NCBI GenBank assembly: GCA_001970855.1 | Contig: LSSN01003142.1 | Location: forward strand, 1 to 61,052 | Reading direction: 5' to 3' | Source of the DNA: Smittium culicis | Taxonomy: Eukaryota; Kickxellomycota; Harpellomycetes; Harpellales; Legeriomycetaceae | Length of the DNA stretch: 61,052 bases | Shown here: piece by piece, positions 12,159 to 23,262 of the stretch | How positions within the stretch are numbered: position 1 is the stretch's first letter | Layout of the letters: each line of letters begins with the position of its first letter | The notes under the pieces: generated by a model | Seen by the model: only the letters and a program-made list of their open reading frames with translations | What the model was told of the DNA's origin: nothing | Database searches by the model: none | Program-made: the position numbers and the translations under genes

Positions 12159-12364
12159 CAATGTAAACGGCGTAAAACAGTCTACTTTTGAACGTGAAAA
12201 GCCCCAAAATCCGAAATAGTGAATGTTTTAATTGTAATTATAAGTAAATTCAATGCTGTGTTTGCTACTAAATATTTTTTTACTTATTAATATTTTTAGC
12301 CAATGAAAATGGCAAAAAACCAGTCTACCTCTGAACGAGAAAGGTCCCAAAACCCGGCAAAGTG
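12159..12364. repeat. Direct repeat pair, about 63 bp, spaced 142 bp
   Basis: The two units are 12159-12221 and 12301-12364. Both run CAATG..AA.GGC...CAGTCTAC followed by TGAACG.GAAA and CCCAAAA.CCG...AGTG, at roughly 80% identity. The part CAGTCTAC...GAGAAAGG resembles the hairpin end of the 197-bp elements, so these may be decayed element ends. Confidence 0.6.
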
Positions 12365-13561
12365 TATTTTTTTTTCTATTAAGTATTTATATTTTTTCTG
12401 TTCTGTTCATTGCATAATCATACCATATAATACTTCAAGTTATATCTTACATCCAGAAATTTTATAATCTTGCAACTTTAGTGAATTTTAATTTATTTTA
12501 TTCTTATTTCAACTCTACTAGATATTAATTATTTTATTTTTTTTCAAATCCAAAAAAAAGTGATGTTACGTTTTTATTTAATTTTAACCTCCATTATACT
12601 ATTTAAATTTTAAATTTGCATTATTGCCAACATTTTTATAATATTATATGATTTTTAGTTTATCGAGAATCTATTATATATCCTTATATCATACTATTAA
12701 TAATGAAACGCAATTTTAGTTTTTATATCCTCTTAGCCATTATAGTACTTTTTATTTATTTTATGTTTTACCTAATTTTTTTTCATGGGTGTGGATTGAA
12801 TAATTTTTCCATAAGGCAGCGTGTACTCACTTTTAATGTAATTTTTTTTCTTTTAAAAATATTTATATCAATTGTCATGTTATTAGTTAAAATAGTCATT
12901 CCAAGTGCTTTTTAATTGGATAAATTTTTTAAATATAGCTAACAAAATGGATATATTGCCCCAACACTAATCATGATTAATATTAGTATTATCTTAATTA
13001 TTTATAATTCTAAAGAATTGTTAACCTCTTCAAAAATGCTTTCGCTTTTTCTCCTTAAAATAATTAAAAACATTCTAAATTCAATAAATATTAACTAGCT
13101 TTGCGAACTAATTAAAAGGTTCAGCTAATTAAATCATATATATTTGATTTATCTGAATAATAAAATAAATAAATTGAAATTATATGTTATAGTAAAGTGT
13201 ATATTAACAATACAGTTTTTTTAGTTATAAGCTCAATCAAATTATACTTATAGTAAAAAGCTCTTATTTCATTTATTTTAAAACAGATTATGTCTTTTTT
13301 TTATTTCCAGTTTTACCCAGATCATTACTAGATAGAAATATTTTTATTGACAAGCATTAGTGGAGTTATGAAAATCAAAGCCCAAACGCTTTACAGTCTA
13401 TTTTTTATTTTGCTTAAATTTAACCATTTTAATTAAGCGGTTTAAATTTCTATTTGTAGCGGCTTTTAATGGTAATAAAACAAAAGTATCTGGCGAATAA
13501 AATATAAAAATTAAAAAAGGTGTTTGATTTTGGTAGAATATCTTTGCTCTTATGAACAGGA

Positions 13562-13733
13562 ACGCTCATTTTTGATCTACCGCACGGGAAATGGTTAATG
13601 CCATTTCTGCTTGTGACTTCAGTCATCCGGTCTACCTGAAGCAGCGCCTGCATAGATCTTCCGGTTGGTATATTATAACACATCCCTTTAGGTACACAGC
13701 TGGTAGACCGGAAGAGGAATTTATTAGTATTAT
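13562..13733. repeat. GC-richer island with element-end remnant and inverted repeat
   Basis: At 13570-13598 the sequence GATCTACCGCACGGGAAATGG-TTAA looks like the hairpin end of a reverse-oriented 197-bp element whose other end I could not find. Immediately after it, CCGGTCTACC (about 13627) and its perfect complement GGTAGACCGG (about 13702) form a 10-bp inverted repeat about 65-75 bp apart. Open frames here on both strands are short and look incidental. Confidence 0.45.
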
Positions 13734-14442
13734 AACATTAGTTTTTTTATTCCTTGCACAAACTTTACTATTTTTTTATTGTTGTAGTACCAATAAAATT
13801 CCGTGATAAAAAAAAAAGATCATTATAAATTTTTGTACGAACTAGAGCCGTTGAGATAATGAATAACAAAAAAAAGGAAACAAATAGAGTTAAGAATATT
13901 TTTATATTAGCGATTATTCAGATAAAGAATATATCCTTTATATAAAAAATTTTACTCTTAATTTACAACCATTCTTTAGCTGTTTATCAACACGAAAATA
14001 TTTATGATTTTTTGATTTTATAAATTACAAAATTTCCAAAGAAAAGAAAAAACTAAGATTAATTACAAGACTGTTTGTTGCAGAAAAAGAATAAAAATAA
14101 TTATGCCATGCGAAGGGGATAATTATTTTCGGTATCATAAATCACATTATTTTACTTTTCCATATGCTTTTAACCTCATTCACGAGCAATACTCTTTTAA
14201 AAAACAAATTTATTGATTTATTGGTTTTTATTAGCGTGTTTTTTAGTCTATTTTAAATCTGTTATTTTTTTTCAAAGCGATATTTAAATTAATTTTGCAA
14301 TTGTTATATTTATGTAATTATGGTGGGTATCTTGGTAGATAAAAATCAGTATAATATCCTAGAAAATGCTTTATCATTTTAGAATCAATGATACAAATAA
14401 GTTGCATTTTTTATTTGATTATTTTTTATGTATACACTCTAT

Positions 14443-14636
14443 TTTACCCCTTTCATGGGTGGTAGACTATTTTTGATCTACCTAATATATCCAACTGAAT
14501 TCATTAAAATCAGCTTAATTCTGATGAGTATAAAATATTGGTAATTGAAAAATAAAAGCAAATAACATAATATTTTATAAATGATTACCGAATCAATAAA
14601 TTCCCTTTTAAAAAGTTTTGGACGGGAAAGGGTTAT
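14443..14636 (+). mobile_element. 197-bp non-autonomous element, copy B
   Basis: The left end TTTA-CCCCTTTCATGGGTGG is followed by the hairpin GGTAGA...TCTACC. The right end is TTTTGGACGGGAAAGGG-TTAT. Length 194 bp. The flanking tetranucleotides are degraded relative to TTAA. Confidence 0.75.
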
Positions 14637-15177
14637 ATTAGATTTTGGTTGGCCAGTAAAAAATGCGACTTTAATGCATAAAAATATTCACTGCTCCGCT
14701 TTGTTGTTGTTTTTTTTTTTGAGCTATAGAAACTAGACAGCTTAACTTCTTTCAAACTAATCAAAATATTATTCCATTTGTATAAAGGCTATATTGAATT
14801 GTTTTTCAAATAAAAAGCTAATATAAAATCTTGTCTGGTGATTAGAATTATATATAAGCTTATTAAATATTGTAATTGCTAAATGACAAGTTGCATGAGC
14901 AAGACATGACCATTTTTTTATAGTTAAAATTTTAATAGATTAATTATGCGAATACATAATATTTTCTAATATTATGCACAATGCATTCATGGTATCTCTG
15001 CTATAAAATTGTTTAAAAGTGGAAATAATTTTTTATGAAAACTGTATTATTTACGCTACTGCTTGATATTGTTTTTAACTTTTAATCCAAAATGATTTTG
15101 TATAAATTGAATGACTTTTTCATCTGAAAAAGCAGTCATTCTAAGTAATAAACTTTAAAAGGAAAAGATCTCATAAA

Positions 15178-15534
15178 ATGTATAAGTCAAGTCTTGTTTT
15201 GTTTGTTGTGGGATTAATCTCTTTAGCTTCAGCTATTCCATATGATATCGATGCAGCCCAAGGTGTTGATATGCTTAGTCAGCAAGTTGGAGATTATACG
15301 AGACCAGAAATAATGGAGAATCTAGGGTCCCCAAGCGACTTGTATGAGAATGAATATGAGCTACTTGCTGCAAGAATAGGAAGAAGACGCTCTCGAATAT
15401 TTAAGAGAGCCTCAATTCGATCATCTGCAGCTGAAAATAAATCAGACGATGAAGAAAGCGAAGACAATCAAGTATCCAGTAAAGATAAGAGAGCCCATGC
15501 TAATTTGCCAGCAGTCTTACCTGCGCTAGGTTGA
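15178..15534 (+). CDS. Small secreted protein, candidate Kex2-processed peptide precursor
   Basis: A 118-residue ATG-started frame. Residues 1-19 form a clear signal peptide (MYKSSLVLFVVGLISLASA, cleavage expected before IPYD). An acidic pro-region follows. Three basic processing points are seen: RIGRRRSR (about 67-73), IFKR (about 74-77) and SKDKR near the C-terminus. The last KR releases a 13-residue tail, AHANLPAVLPALG, ending directly at the stop. In fungi, Kex2 cleaves after Lys-Arg in the Golgi, and unmodified alpha-type pheromones are cut from precursors of this kind. The layout (signal, acidic pro-region, KR, short C-terminal peptide) fits. Only one copy of the tail is present and there is no repeat, so a pheromone or any hormone-like role is inference. 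It could instead be a small secreted effector or cell-wall protein. No homologue is recognised. Its base composition is distinctly less AT-rich than its surroundings, which supports a real coding gene. Confidence 0.75.
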   Translation: MYKSSLVLFVVGLISLASAIPYDIDAAQGVDMLSQQVGDYTRPEIMENLGSPSDLYENEYELLAARIGRRRSRIFKRASIRSSAAENKSDDEESEDNQVSSKDKRAHANLPAVLPALG

Positions 15535-16067
15535 TAAATCTAAAGAAATGTTTGTTAATAACATTAGTATATTGTACTGATTATAGAATTTAGACTATCT
15601 TTTAATTTTGATCTATAAGATATATTTTAACATCACTTTCTTTTAATTACTAAAAATAATGTTAAATAAAAAAATAGAATATCGTATTTTTAATACTGTA
15701 GCTTTTTTGTTTTATTGAATACACATATATGGGAATGCTCTTAAGTTTACAGGCTTTACTTTTCTAAAAAAAACTATATGTTGTTTTAATATACTGGATT
15801 TATCATTTAGGAATTTAGTTTTTTGATATTATTTTTTTAAGAAATTAATTCGATACTTGTTTTAAAATAAAGATAAGTAGTTGGCTTTAAAGAAAACACT
15901 GAGTTGTGATATTTAACTTACCGAATATGAGAATTTATAGCAATCTACTTTTGAAAATAGAAAGGGATGTAAGCATAGATCTAAAGGGTTATAAAATTGA
16001 AGCTACTTGATTTTTTTGATTAAACCATTTTATTAATTATTTAATTTTGGGATATAAATATAGTATA

Positions 16068-16264
16068 TTAGTTTTTTCCCGGGCGGTAGACTATTTTTGA
16101 CCCACCATATATATCCAACAGCGTTCAATTAAAGTACTTTAATTCTGGGATTCAGATAGTTATTGTTATAGTGTAAAATAAAAGTTAATAATAAACTTGC
16201 TTTTAAATCATAAACGAATCATAAATTTGATTTTTTTAATGAGCGCTGGACAGGAAAGGGTTAG
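16068..16264 (+). mobile_element. 197-bp non-autonomous element, copy C
   Basis: Left flank and end TTAG-TTTTTTCCCGGGCGG, then the hairpin arm GGTAGAC. Right end GCGCTGGACAGGAAAGGG-TTAG. Exactly 197 bp. Both flanks are TTAG, which could be a TTAA duplication changed at the same base or an alternative target. Confidence 0.78.
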
Positions 16265-16612
16265 TGAAGATTAGTAGAATATGTTAGCCCTTTGATGAGA
16301 GATATAGAACTATTGGTATATACATACTGCCCCCTAAATTATCTAGCGAATGATTTTATTCTGATATTTATATTGATTTTTGCTTGTTGAATTCTAGAAA
16401 TTAATAGAGATGTATCAGTGTTGATAACTGGGGTGTATTGACATTAATTTTCCAAGTGCTGTAAAGCGTGAATGTGTTGAATAAGTTTATTCATCTTTAA
16501 TGGGCTTGCCAGGTATATTTATTTTCAAAAATATGGAAACGTATTCTCAATGTGAAATTTTTTTCAAACAAAGGTAAAAAAAATCATTCTTTTAGGTGTA
16601 CGAGCAATTTTC

Positions 16613-16810
16613 TTGACCCTTTTTGTTGGGCGATAGACTATTTTTGATCTACTACATATATCCAATTATATTTAATAATTAAACAATAATTCCGAGGACT
16701 TGAAAATAATTGGTTTATTGTGTAAATGCAGCAAATAATAAAATATCTTTTAAATCATAAGTGAATCAGTAAACTAAACTTTTTAAATGTATTTGACGGG
16801 GATGGATTAA
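16613..16810 (+). mobile_element. 197-bp non-autonomous element, copy D
   Basis: Left end TTGA-CCCTTTTTGTTGGGCG followed by ATAGACTA...GATCTAC. Right end TTTGACGGGGATGGA-TTAA. 198 bp. Somewhat more decayed than copies C and E. Confidence 0.7.
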
Positions 16811-17233
16811 ATGAGCGAGCATCTGTGGCATTGAGACCATGCATTGCAGCTTCAAAGGCTCTTTAGCAATAACAACCCTATGAAAATATTAAGATATTTC
16901 AGATTTGAAATTTATTTCGAGTTTCATGAGATTTCGCGCTAATAAACATAAATAAAAGTTATATGTGCAAAAATACTTCTTTTCCAGCTTTTTATGCGTG
17001 CATCACTATTTTTTTGATATAGAAGTCTATAATTAGAAATTAAGTGCAGTAACTAGCATAAAAATTATATTAATTAATTCGTAATGGCCTATTCATAAGA
17101 ACTATTTATGAACTAATTCTAAGAGCCCAATGTGATATTTAAATTCTGGGATCTATTGTATTTACATAATGTTAGTTAACAAATTTATTACCTGATAAGA
17201 CTTTCTATTTTTTTTTTCCCTTGAACCAATGCC

Positions 17234-17276
17234 CAGTGGGTATGGAGCTGCTAGAGCGGCGGAGGGGGGTCGGTTG
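17234..17276 (+). repeat. Conserved GC-richer fragment, copy 2 (partner at 4661-4700)
   Basis: The plus strand reads MELLERRRGVG then stop. It aligns with the minus strand of 4661-4700, which reads MELLEKRRGV, mostly differing at third positions. It sits between T-rich tracts. The origin is unknown; a mobile-element coding relic is the simplest guess. Confidence 0.4.
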
Positions 17277-18764
17277 AAAAATTATTTTTTTAATATTTTT
17301 TTAACTTTCTAAATATTTTTTTTAAAAATAAGACTTTCTATTTCTCATAAAGGGCCACTTAGCGATACTGAGACAGTAGTATAATATCTAAATTATAAGC
17401 TTGTGAGGTAAAAAACGCACTTTATGAGATCAGCGCTTCGGTTTGTGCAATAATTTTGTTTGGATTTTTTGCAAAAAAAAAAAAAAAAATCTGGACCCAA
17501 AGAAATTATTAGTCAGATAGCCGAATCAATTTGCACGAGAATCCCCACTTATAGGAAAATAAATTATTTTATTTTCAATTGATGATCTTCATGAAGCCAA
17601 CAGATGCTTAATCTAGGAAAAAGGAAAAAAAAAAGATAATAGCACAGATTTAAATTGCGAATACCCATTCAGGAGATATCGTAATCCGCCAGTTAAAGCC
17701 AAATTTTCACAATACTATCATTTTTAAGCCTCTAACCATTGGCATATGTCAAAGTTACAATTTATTGGTTAAGATTATTCGCTGCAGATTATGATTAATC
17801 ACGGTCAAATAAATGAAGACGATACTTGTCCAATGGATAGCGTTCACAAGAACACCAATAGGCTATTTAGTGTAAAGCAAACGAGATGATTATGTAAACG
17901 CGTATTTTTAGGGTGCTTTGGAGACCAAAGTCCCGTATATATTCGAAGGATTTACCAACTTATCAAACTCTGGAATTTATTGTGTACAGATAGATGTATA
18001 TTTGGGACCCATTGGACAGCAAGCTTCTCCGTATCAGTGAGCTCCATAGCATTTAGAGCCAATAACGGAGAGTAATTAAGAATGCCAGCTATAAATAAAA
18101 ACTAGCAGCCATTAGTAAAACTCATCGAAGTAAAAAAACAACAATAAAACAAATTCTGTTATGGGACAAAATAAGACTAGTCCAATAAAATTCTGTAAAG
18201 AAAAACGAGAGCAGCCACTTAAAATCGCTTAATGAAAAACGAGAGCAGCCATTTAAAACTCTAAACCGAAAAATACTAAATTCTCGCCACTGCTTCCCCG
18301 CATGGCCCGGGGATTACTGCCTGAAGCGCTTAGAGGAATACTTAAATTCGATTTGGCCGTTTGCAGCTTCATTTTCAATCCGCACTGTTTTATATTTGGG
18401 TTGCCAGCTTTCGATATTTTATTTTTTTTTACAGATTAGCTATTTTTATCACTAAAAGCTCATTGTTATACATTTCCATTTCTTGAGCGTAAAAATACTC
18501 CTCTAAAGCCCTATATCTTTTACCTTTGTACTATCTATTAAATATATCGTTTTACACTACTTCTTTCCCTTCCATCCCCCTAATGTTTAAAAAATATTCG
18601 CTATTCCACAAATCCTTCTCATAAGCTTTACATCTATTTTATTCGCGTGCTTCGCTTTTCTTGCCTGGAAGTATTATTGATATTAAAAGCAAATCCACCT
18701 TCCCACTTATTCACAGTTTCCCTCCCATTATCAAATCCCATATAATTTATACTAGCTTTTAAAT

Positions 18765-21126
18765 ATGATATCATGTATAATTTCTCAGGCTGAACCTCAC
18801 TTCGAAGACATCCTTTTTCTAATTTATTGCAAAATTCAGGTAAAAATTCCCTCTAATTGCTTACAGCCACAATTAGTTTTGTCACTCTCATATATAACCA
18901 ATTTATACTACTTTTTTAGAAAAACGTTTCCAGTAAAAATCCCTCAAAAACGGACAACGACTCTTTAAACTCGAACAGTTTTGATTGTATCCTTAGCCCC
19001 GCTTCTTCAAACTCTACTAAAGTCGCTGTAAGATTTGAAGATGAGCAAGATGATAAGCCGAATAGCTGGTTCACCATAAAAAGAACTTATTCTCAATTTT
19101 CTTGGCTAAATGATCAACTATCTAACTCCTCTGACTTTTTCCTTTCTTCAAAATTTCCTGATCGACCTCAAATAAACTTATTATCCTCGCCAGTATACCT
19201 GGAACGAAAAAAATCCCAATTTGAAAGATGGATTAGCACCATATGTTTCACTTCTGAAACTCCTCAATCCAAATATGCTATTCTTCATTTTTTTACTACA
19301 AAGAATTTGATCGTACCCGCTAAAAAGGAAAACGGTTTCTTATCATGGATAACCAATCCTTACATTGAATCCCAAAAAGAGTACTCCATCAAGCTATACA
19401 AACCTTCTGGTCAATATGTTGAAGTAAGCTCCCTTTCTTTTTGCCTCAGTTTATAAAAATATTTAATATTTCTTCTTTTTTTCTATAGTGGGACGAAGAT
19501 TTAATTAACGCCAGAAGAAAGCACATCTCAAGACTAGAGACTTCCTATCTTCAACTCAAACAAGCAGTCCATTCGATATTTGTTCAGCAAGAAGAACTCG
19601 ATGCCTCTCAGAGCGTTTTTATCTATGACCTAAAAGAAATGTTCCAAAACTATAGGACAGACTCTTTTAAAAATAGATTGGCCAACATCCGCCCAATAGA
19701 CCTCGCTAACAAGAGACACATAAAAAGATTCGGCCGTTCTACTGAACTACTATCATCTCTCCACAAAATACATATACTACAAAATAGAGAAAATGTAAGC
19801 CAAGCTTTATTTTTAACATTTTTTCTTTGCAACTCGCTTATATTATATTTATTCTTTATTCTAATACACATTAACTTTCTCTCGATTTAGAAATACTACA
19901 ATAACCAAGAATTTTTCGATCCCTTAAATGAAATTCTTCAATTAACCAGCTGCTACAAGGTAGCATTAACTATTTCTTTTGCATTATTGTTGATATTTAT
20001 TTTAATATTCGAATATTCTAGCCAACTCAATACTTATAACTTTATTTCTTTTATCTTCTCACAGAACAACCTAAATTACTTTTTCCAAATCCTTGCGAAA
20101 TACGACAGAGCAGCGCTACACTTTGCAGAATGTAATTCTAACACCGAATTCATCACCTCCAACTACTCAGATACCTCGAATAAATATTTGAAAGCTAAAA
20201 AAAGCGAGGAAACTGCTAAAAATGAATTAGAAACATGCAAAACAGAGTTTAGCAATATAAAATCTAAACTTGACTCACAGACATTCAAATTTGAAAAGCT
20301 AAGATATAGCTCGATTAAAAATTGTATATTGAAATTTTCCAAATTTAAAACTGAAAGTGCAAATAATCTTTTATACTCGCTCTCGACCTCTTTGCATGCC
20401 TTAAGAAGCAAGGATAGCGTAACTCTTACTTATAAACCTCAAACAAACATTGGTAATCTCATGCTTAATGAAATTAAAACCCCTATATCTACGCCAAAAA
20501 ATAAAAGCATTTCTGGAAGAGTTCATAATTCTTCGTCCTTGGATATTAAAGGAAATCCTATAATACCACAAACAGTTACCAGCAAAAGTCAAGATAGCTT
20601 CTTTATATCTCAAAATCTCCCACCTGAGTCTGAGTTCAATCCTGTTTTAAGTATAAACAACTCTCCAAATCTTAGCTTTGAATATCCCAGTGAATCTAGC
20701 CTAATTCAGCGCTTAGCGCCCGAGGACTATCTAATATCTGAATGTCTTGTGAACTCTGGACTTCTTCCCAAGACTAAATCGATTAAACCTAGAAAAAGCT
20801 CTAATACGCCCAGAAAAATGTCTTCCTACAAATCGCCTATCCCATCTTCATCAAAATCACCTATTATTCCAAGACAAGCAAGCTCTAGCTCATTTGTTAA
20901 AACTCGTATGTCCAGGACCGACTCTAAAAACCAAGAAATGTACAATAATTATGACAGAGAAATCTACAAAAATCGTAGTAACAGCATTAGGATTAGCTCT
21001 AATACATCAAACTTTTCACAATTTACGCTATCTTCAATTACTATTTCCAAACCTTCAGCAGACAATATACTTCACCCTTTTAAAATCGGCACCGTCCAAA
21101 GTAGCGATACTCTAAACAGATTTTAA
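18765..21126 (+). CDS. PX-BAR sorting nexin (SNX5/Vps17-like)
   Basis: Five exons: 18765-18839, 18920-19423, 19489-19794, 19891-19959 and 20065-21126. All junctions are phase 0, giving 671 residues. The PX domain covers about 10-170. It has the family RxYSxF-type motif (RTYSQFSWLNDQL, from Arg80), a proline turn (FPDRPQ) and the following basic helix (LERKKSQFERWI), and carries a Ser/Asn-rich insert at about 30-58. A BAR-type coiled coil covers about 194-430 (for example LINARRKHISRLETSYLQLK and FQILAKYDRAALHFAEC). The tail is long and rich in Ser, Pro and Lys. SNX-BAR proteins bind endosomal phosphoinositides and bend membrane as dimers in retromer/ESCPE-1-type recycling. The pattern of WL after the motif resembles SNX5/6 and Vps17 more than SNX3. 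The Ser-rich tail may be a phosphoregulated region. The start of exon 1 is the least certain point; an upstream exon cannot be excluded. Confidence 0.85.
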
Positions 21127-21302
21127 ATTACTATTTCATCCTAATACTAATTCACTTTTATTACCAATTCCCCCCATTTTCTTTTTTGTTAACTTGTGTT
21201 TAATATTTGTAAAGCAAGGCACTATTTATATGTCCGTCTATTGCATCTATCGCTGTCACTAAAGTGGTTTAGCATTGTATAAAACCTGTAATTATCATAC
21301 TT

Positions 21303-21499
21303 TTAACCCTTTCACGGCAGGTAGACTATATTTGATCTAGTAAATATAGCCAACTGTATTAGACTATTACATTTAAATTCCGAAGCTTTAAGAATCATTG
21401 GTTTGTTGTATTATAGCAGCAAATAATTCATTTACTTATAAATCTCAAACGAATCAATAAATTGTATTTTTCAATGAGTGCTGCGCGGGAAAGGGTTAA
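21303..21499 (+). mobile_element. 197-bp non-autonomous element, copy E (best-preserved)
   Basis: Perfect TTAA on both sides. Left end CCCTTTCACGGCAGGTAGAC, right end GAGTGCTGCGCGGGAAAGGG, 197 bp in total. The hairpin arms GGTAGA and (changed) TCTAG(T) are near the left end. It lies about 180 bp downstream of the sorting nexin stop. It encodes nothing. Confidence 0.85.
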
Positions 21500-23211
21500 T
21501 TCAACTTATACATGATTTTTTTATATTAAAATACGTATATAAAACATTGGTATAAATTCCAGTCGAATTAAATATTACTCTTCAGTAAAATGTATGCATA
21601 TGCCGATTAGAAAACCACCTATCATAAGCTTATATTGAGAATCGAAAAAAGTTTGTAAAAAATAAGATGATTTAAAAATTAAAAATGTTCATTTTTACAA
21701 AATTGAATGAAATGCCATAAAAAAATTTCTAAAAACTTACTATACTAAGGAAATTTTTTTCTGTTTATATTATATATTCAAGGTCATAAGTTTTCGTATC
21801 ATTCGGATCAATATACTCAACATCAGCTTAGAATCTGACGATCTTATGAAAATTTTAATTAGGAATATGGGTCATTATTTAACTTATAATTTTTCCTAAT
21901 TGGAAAACAAATAAATAAGTAAAAATTAATACTTTCTTTTCTAAAATAAGAATAAAATATTACTCTTCAAATAGCAAATTTCAACTGTATAAATCTGCGC
22001 ATTGGAGTTAAAAAATTTTTAACGCAAAATACAAGATGAATGCGGATTGAAATTAGTGTAAACTTTAAATAAAATAACCAAAAAAAGTTTGTGGTATAAA
22101 TATTTTATGGAGTTTGTGTGGACTAATAACAAATTTATAGCTCTTTAATCGCACACCAAGTGAAAATAGAAACATGTGAATTTTCAAACTGATTATAAAA
22201 ACCTTTAAAAAACTGTAATATCTTTGGTGGAGGATGCAAAACTACAATTTTTATAACTTCATGTGATGATTTTTGACTGATTTACATTAAAAATTAACTA
22301 ATTGGTACTAACTTAATACTATAAAATAATTATAAATTCAGTTTTTTGATCTTAACCTTGTATTTTTTTACTTATTACTCAGATTCTATATAGAAATTTA
22401 TTTGATATTAAAACGAAAAATTAAATTAAAAATAAATTTACAATCGAATATCGAATATCAAATAAGTTTAAAAAAAATAAATTGAATATTAAACGCCTTC
22501 AATATCCGAAATAATTAGGATTATCATTATCTCAATACTGTTAAGCTTAATATTTATAGCATAATTCTTTCAGATATAAAATAGATAGAAAATAATTATT
22601 TTTGAATACAAATAACCATAATAATGAAAAAATTATATTATATCAGACATAATAAATAGATAAATAGATAATAATTAAATAAATAAAATTATAAAACGCC
22701 AAAATCTCATTATATCGAAGCTTTATATTAGATTTTGATTTTTGTGTCAGTATTTTTTATAACTTTAATTTATATCCAATACTGAGCAATAAATTTCGAT
22801 ATAATAAAAAATATTAAAAAAAATAAAATTTGCCAAAAAAATTTTCTGATTTAGTTGAAAGAGCTTAATTTGAACTATAATATAAAAATATTTGAATTAA
22901 TAATTTAATAATAATATAAAAATAATCAAAAATACTAGAACTTAAATTTCTTAATTAATTATTAAATTAACTGCTAAATTATTTTTATAATTTATCAAAA
23001 TATCATTTATACAAAAAAAATATATACGTATTTTTCGAGCTATTTAAATTTCGAATATAAAATAAGTTTAGTATTTAATGTGGAATTTCAGTATAAATTT
23101 TTAAAACTACTAGTAAACATAAACAAAAAACCTCGAAATGAAACAATAGCATGAATAAAAATACTATGCGATTTTTTATTTCAATATTAAAAAATCATCA
23201 CTATATATATG

Positions 23212-23262
23212 GAAGTGTAGAACCGCCCAAAGAATTCTCTTTGTAGCCTGATTCTATACTTC
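23212..23262. repeat. Nested hairpin in the AT desert
   Basis: GAAGTGTAGAA (23212-23222) pairs with TTCTATACTTC (23252-23262) in an 11-bp stem with one G-T wobble. Inside it, CAAAGA-ATTC-TCTTTG (23228-23243) makes a second 6-bp stem with a 4-nt loop. It is unusually well paired and GC-richer than its surroundings. It could be a small structured RNA or the relic of a palindromic element. No family is recognised. Confidence 0.4.

Larger units (their letters stand above)
10599..15177. other. Repeat-rich intergenic region
   Basis: No multi-exon gene could be supported. It holds two 197-bp-type elements (10708-10904 and 14443-14636), a 63-bp direct repeat pair at 12159/12301, a GC-richer island at 13.56-13.73 kb and one dubious small frame at 11312. 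The rest is AT-rich with frequent stops. Confidence 0.5.
15535..18764. other. Repeat-bearing intergenic region
   Basis: It contains two 197-bp elements (16068-16264 and 16613-16810), the GC-richer fragment at 17234-17276 and a moderately GC-richer tract (about 17650-18420). I tried that tract in several frames and found no gene; it may be decayed mobile-element DNA. The last 300 bp become pyrimidine-rich and should include the promoter of the sorting nexin gene. Confidence 0.5.

Noticed and set aside
12703..12915. 70-codon hydrophobic frame
   Set aside because: Phe/Ile/Leu-rich content is expected from T-rich DNA. No start context, partner exon or family pattern.
18291..18425. Open stretch reading LLPRMARGLLPEALRGIL in front of the sorting nexin
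   Set aside because: It ends at a stop with no donor leading in phase to the sorting nexin exons, and nothing in it resembles a PX N-terminus. Probably decayed repeat DNA.
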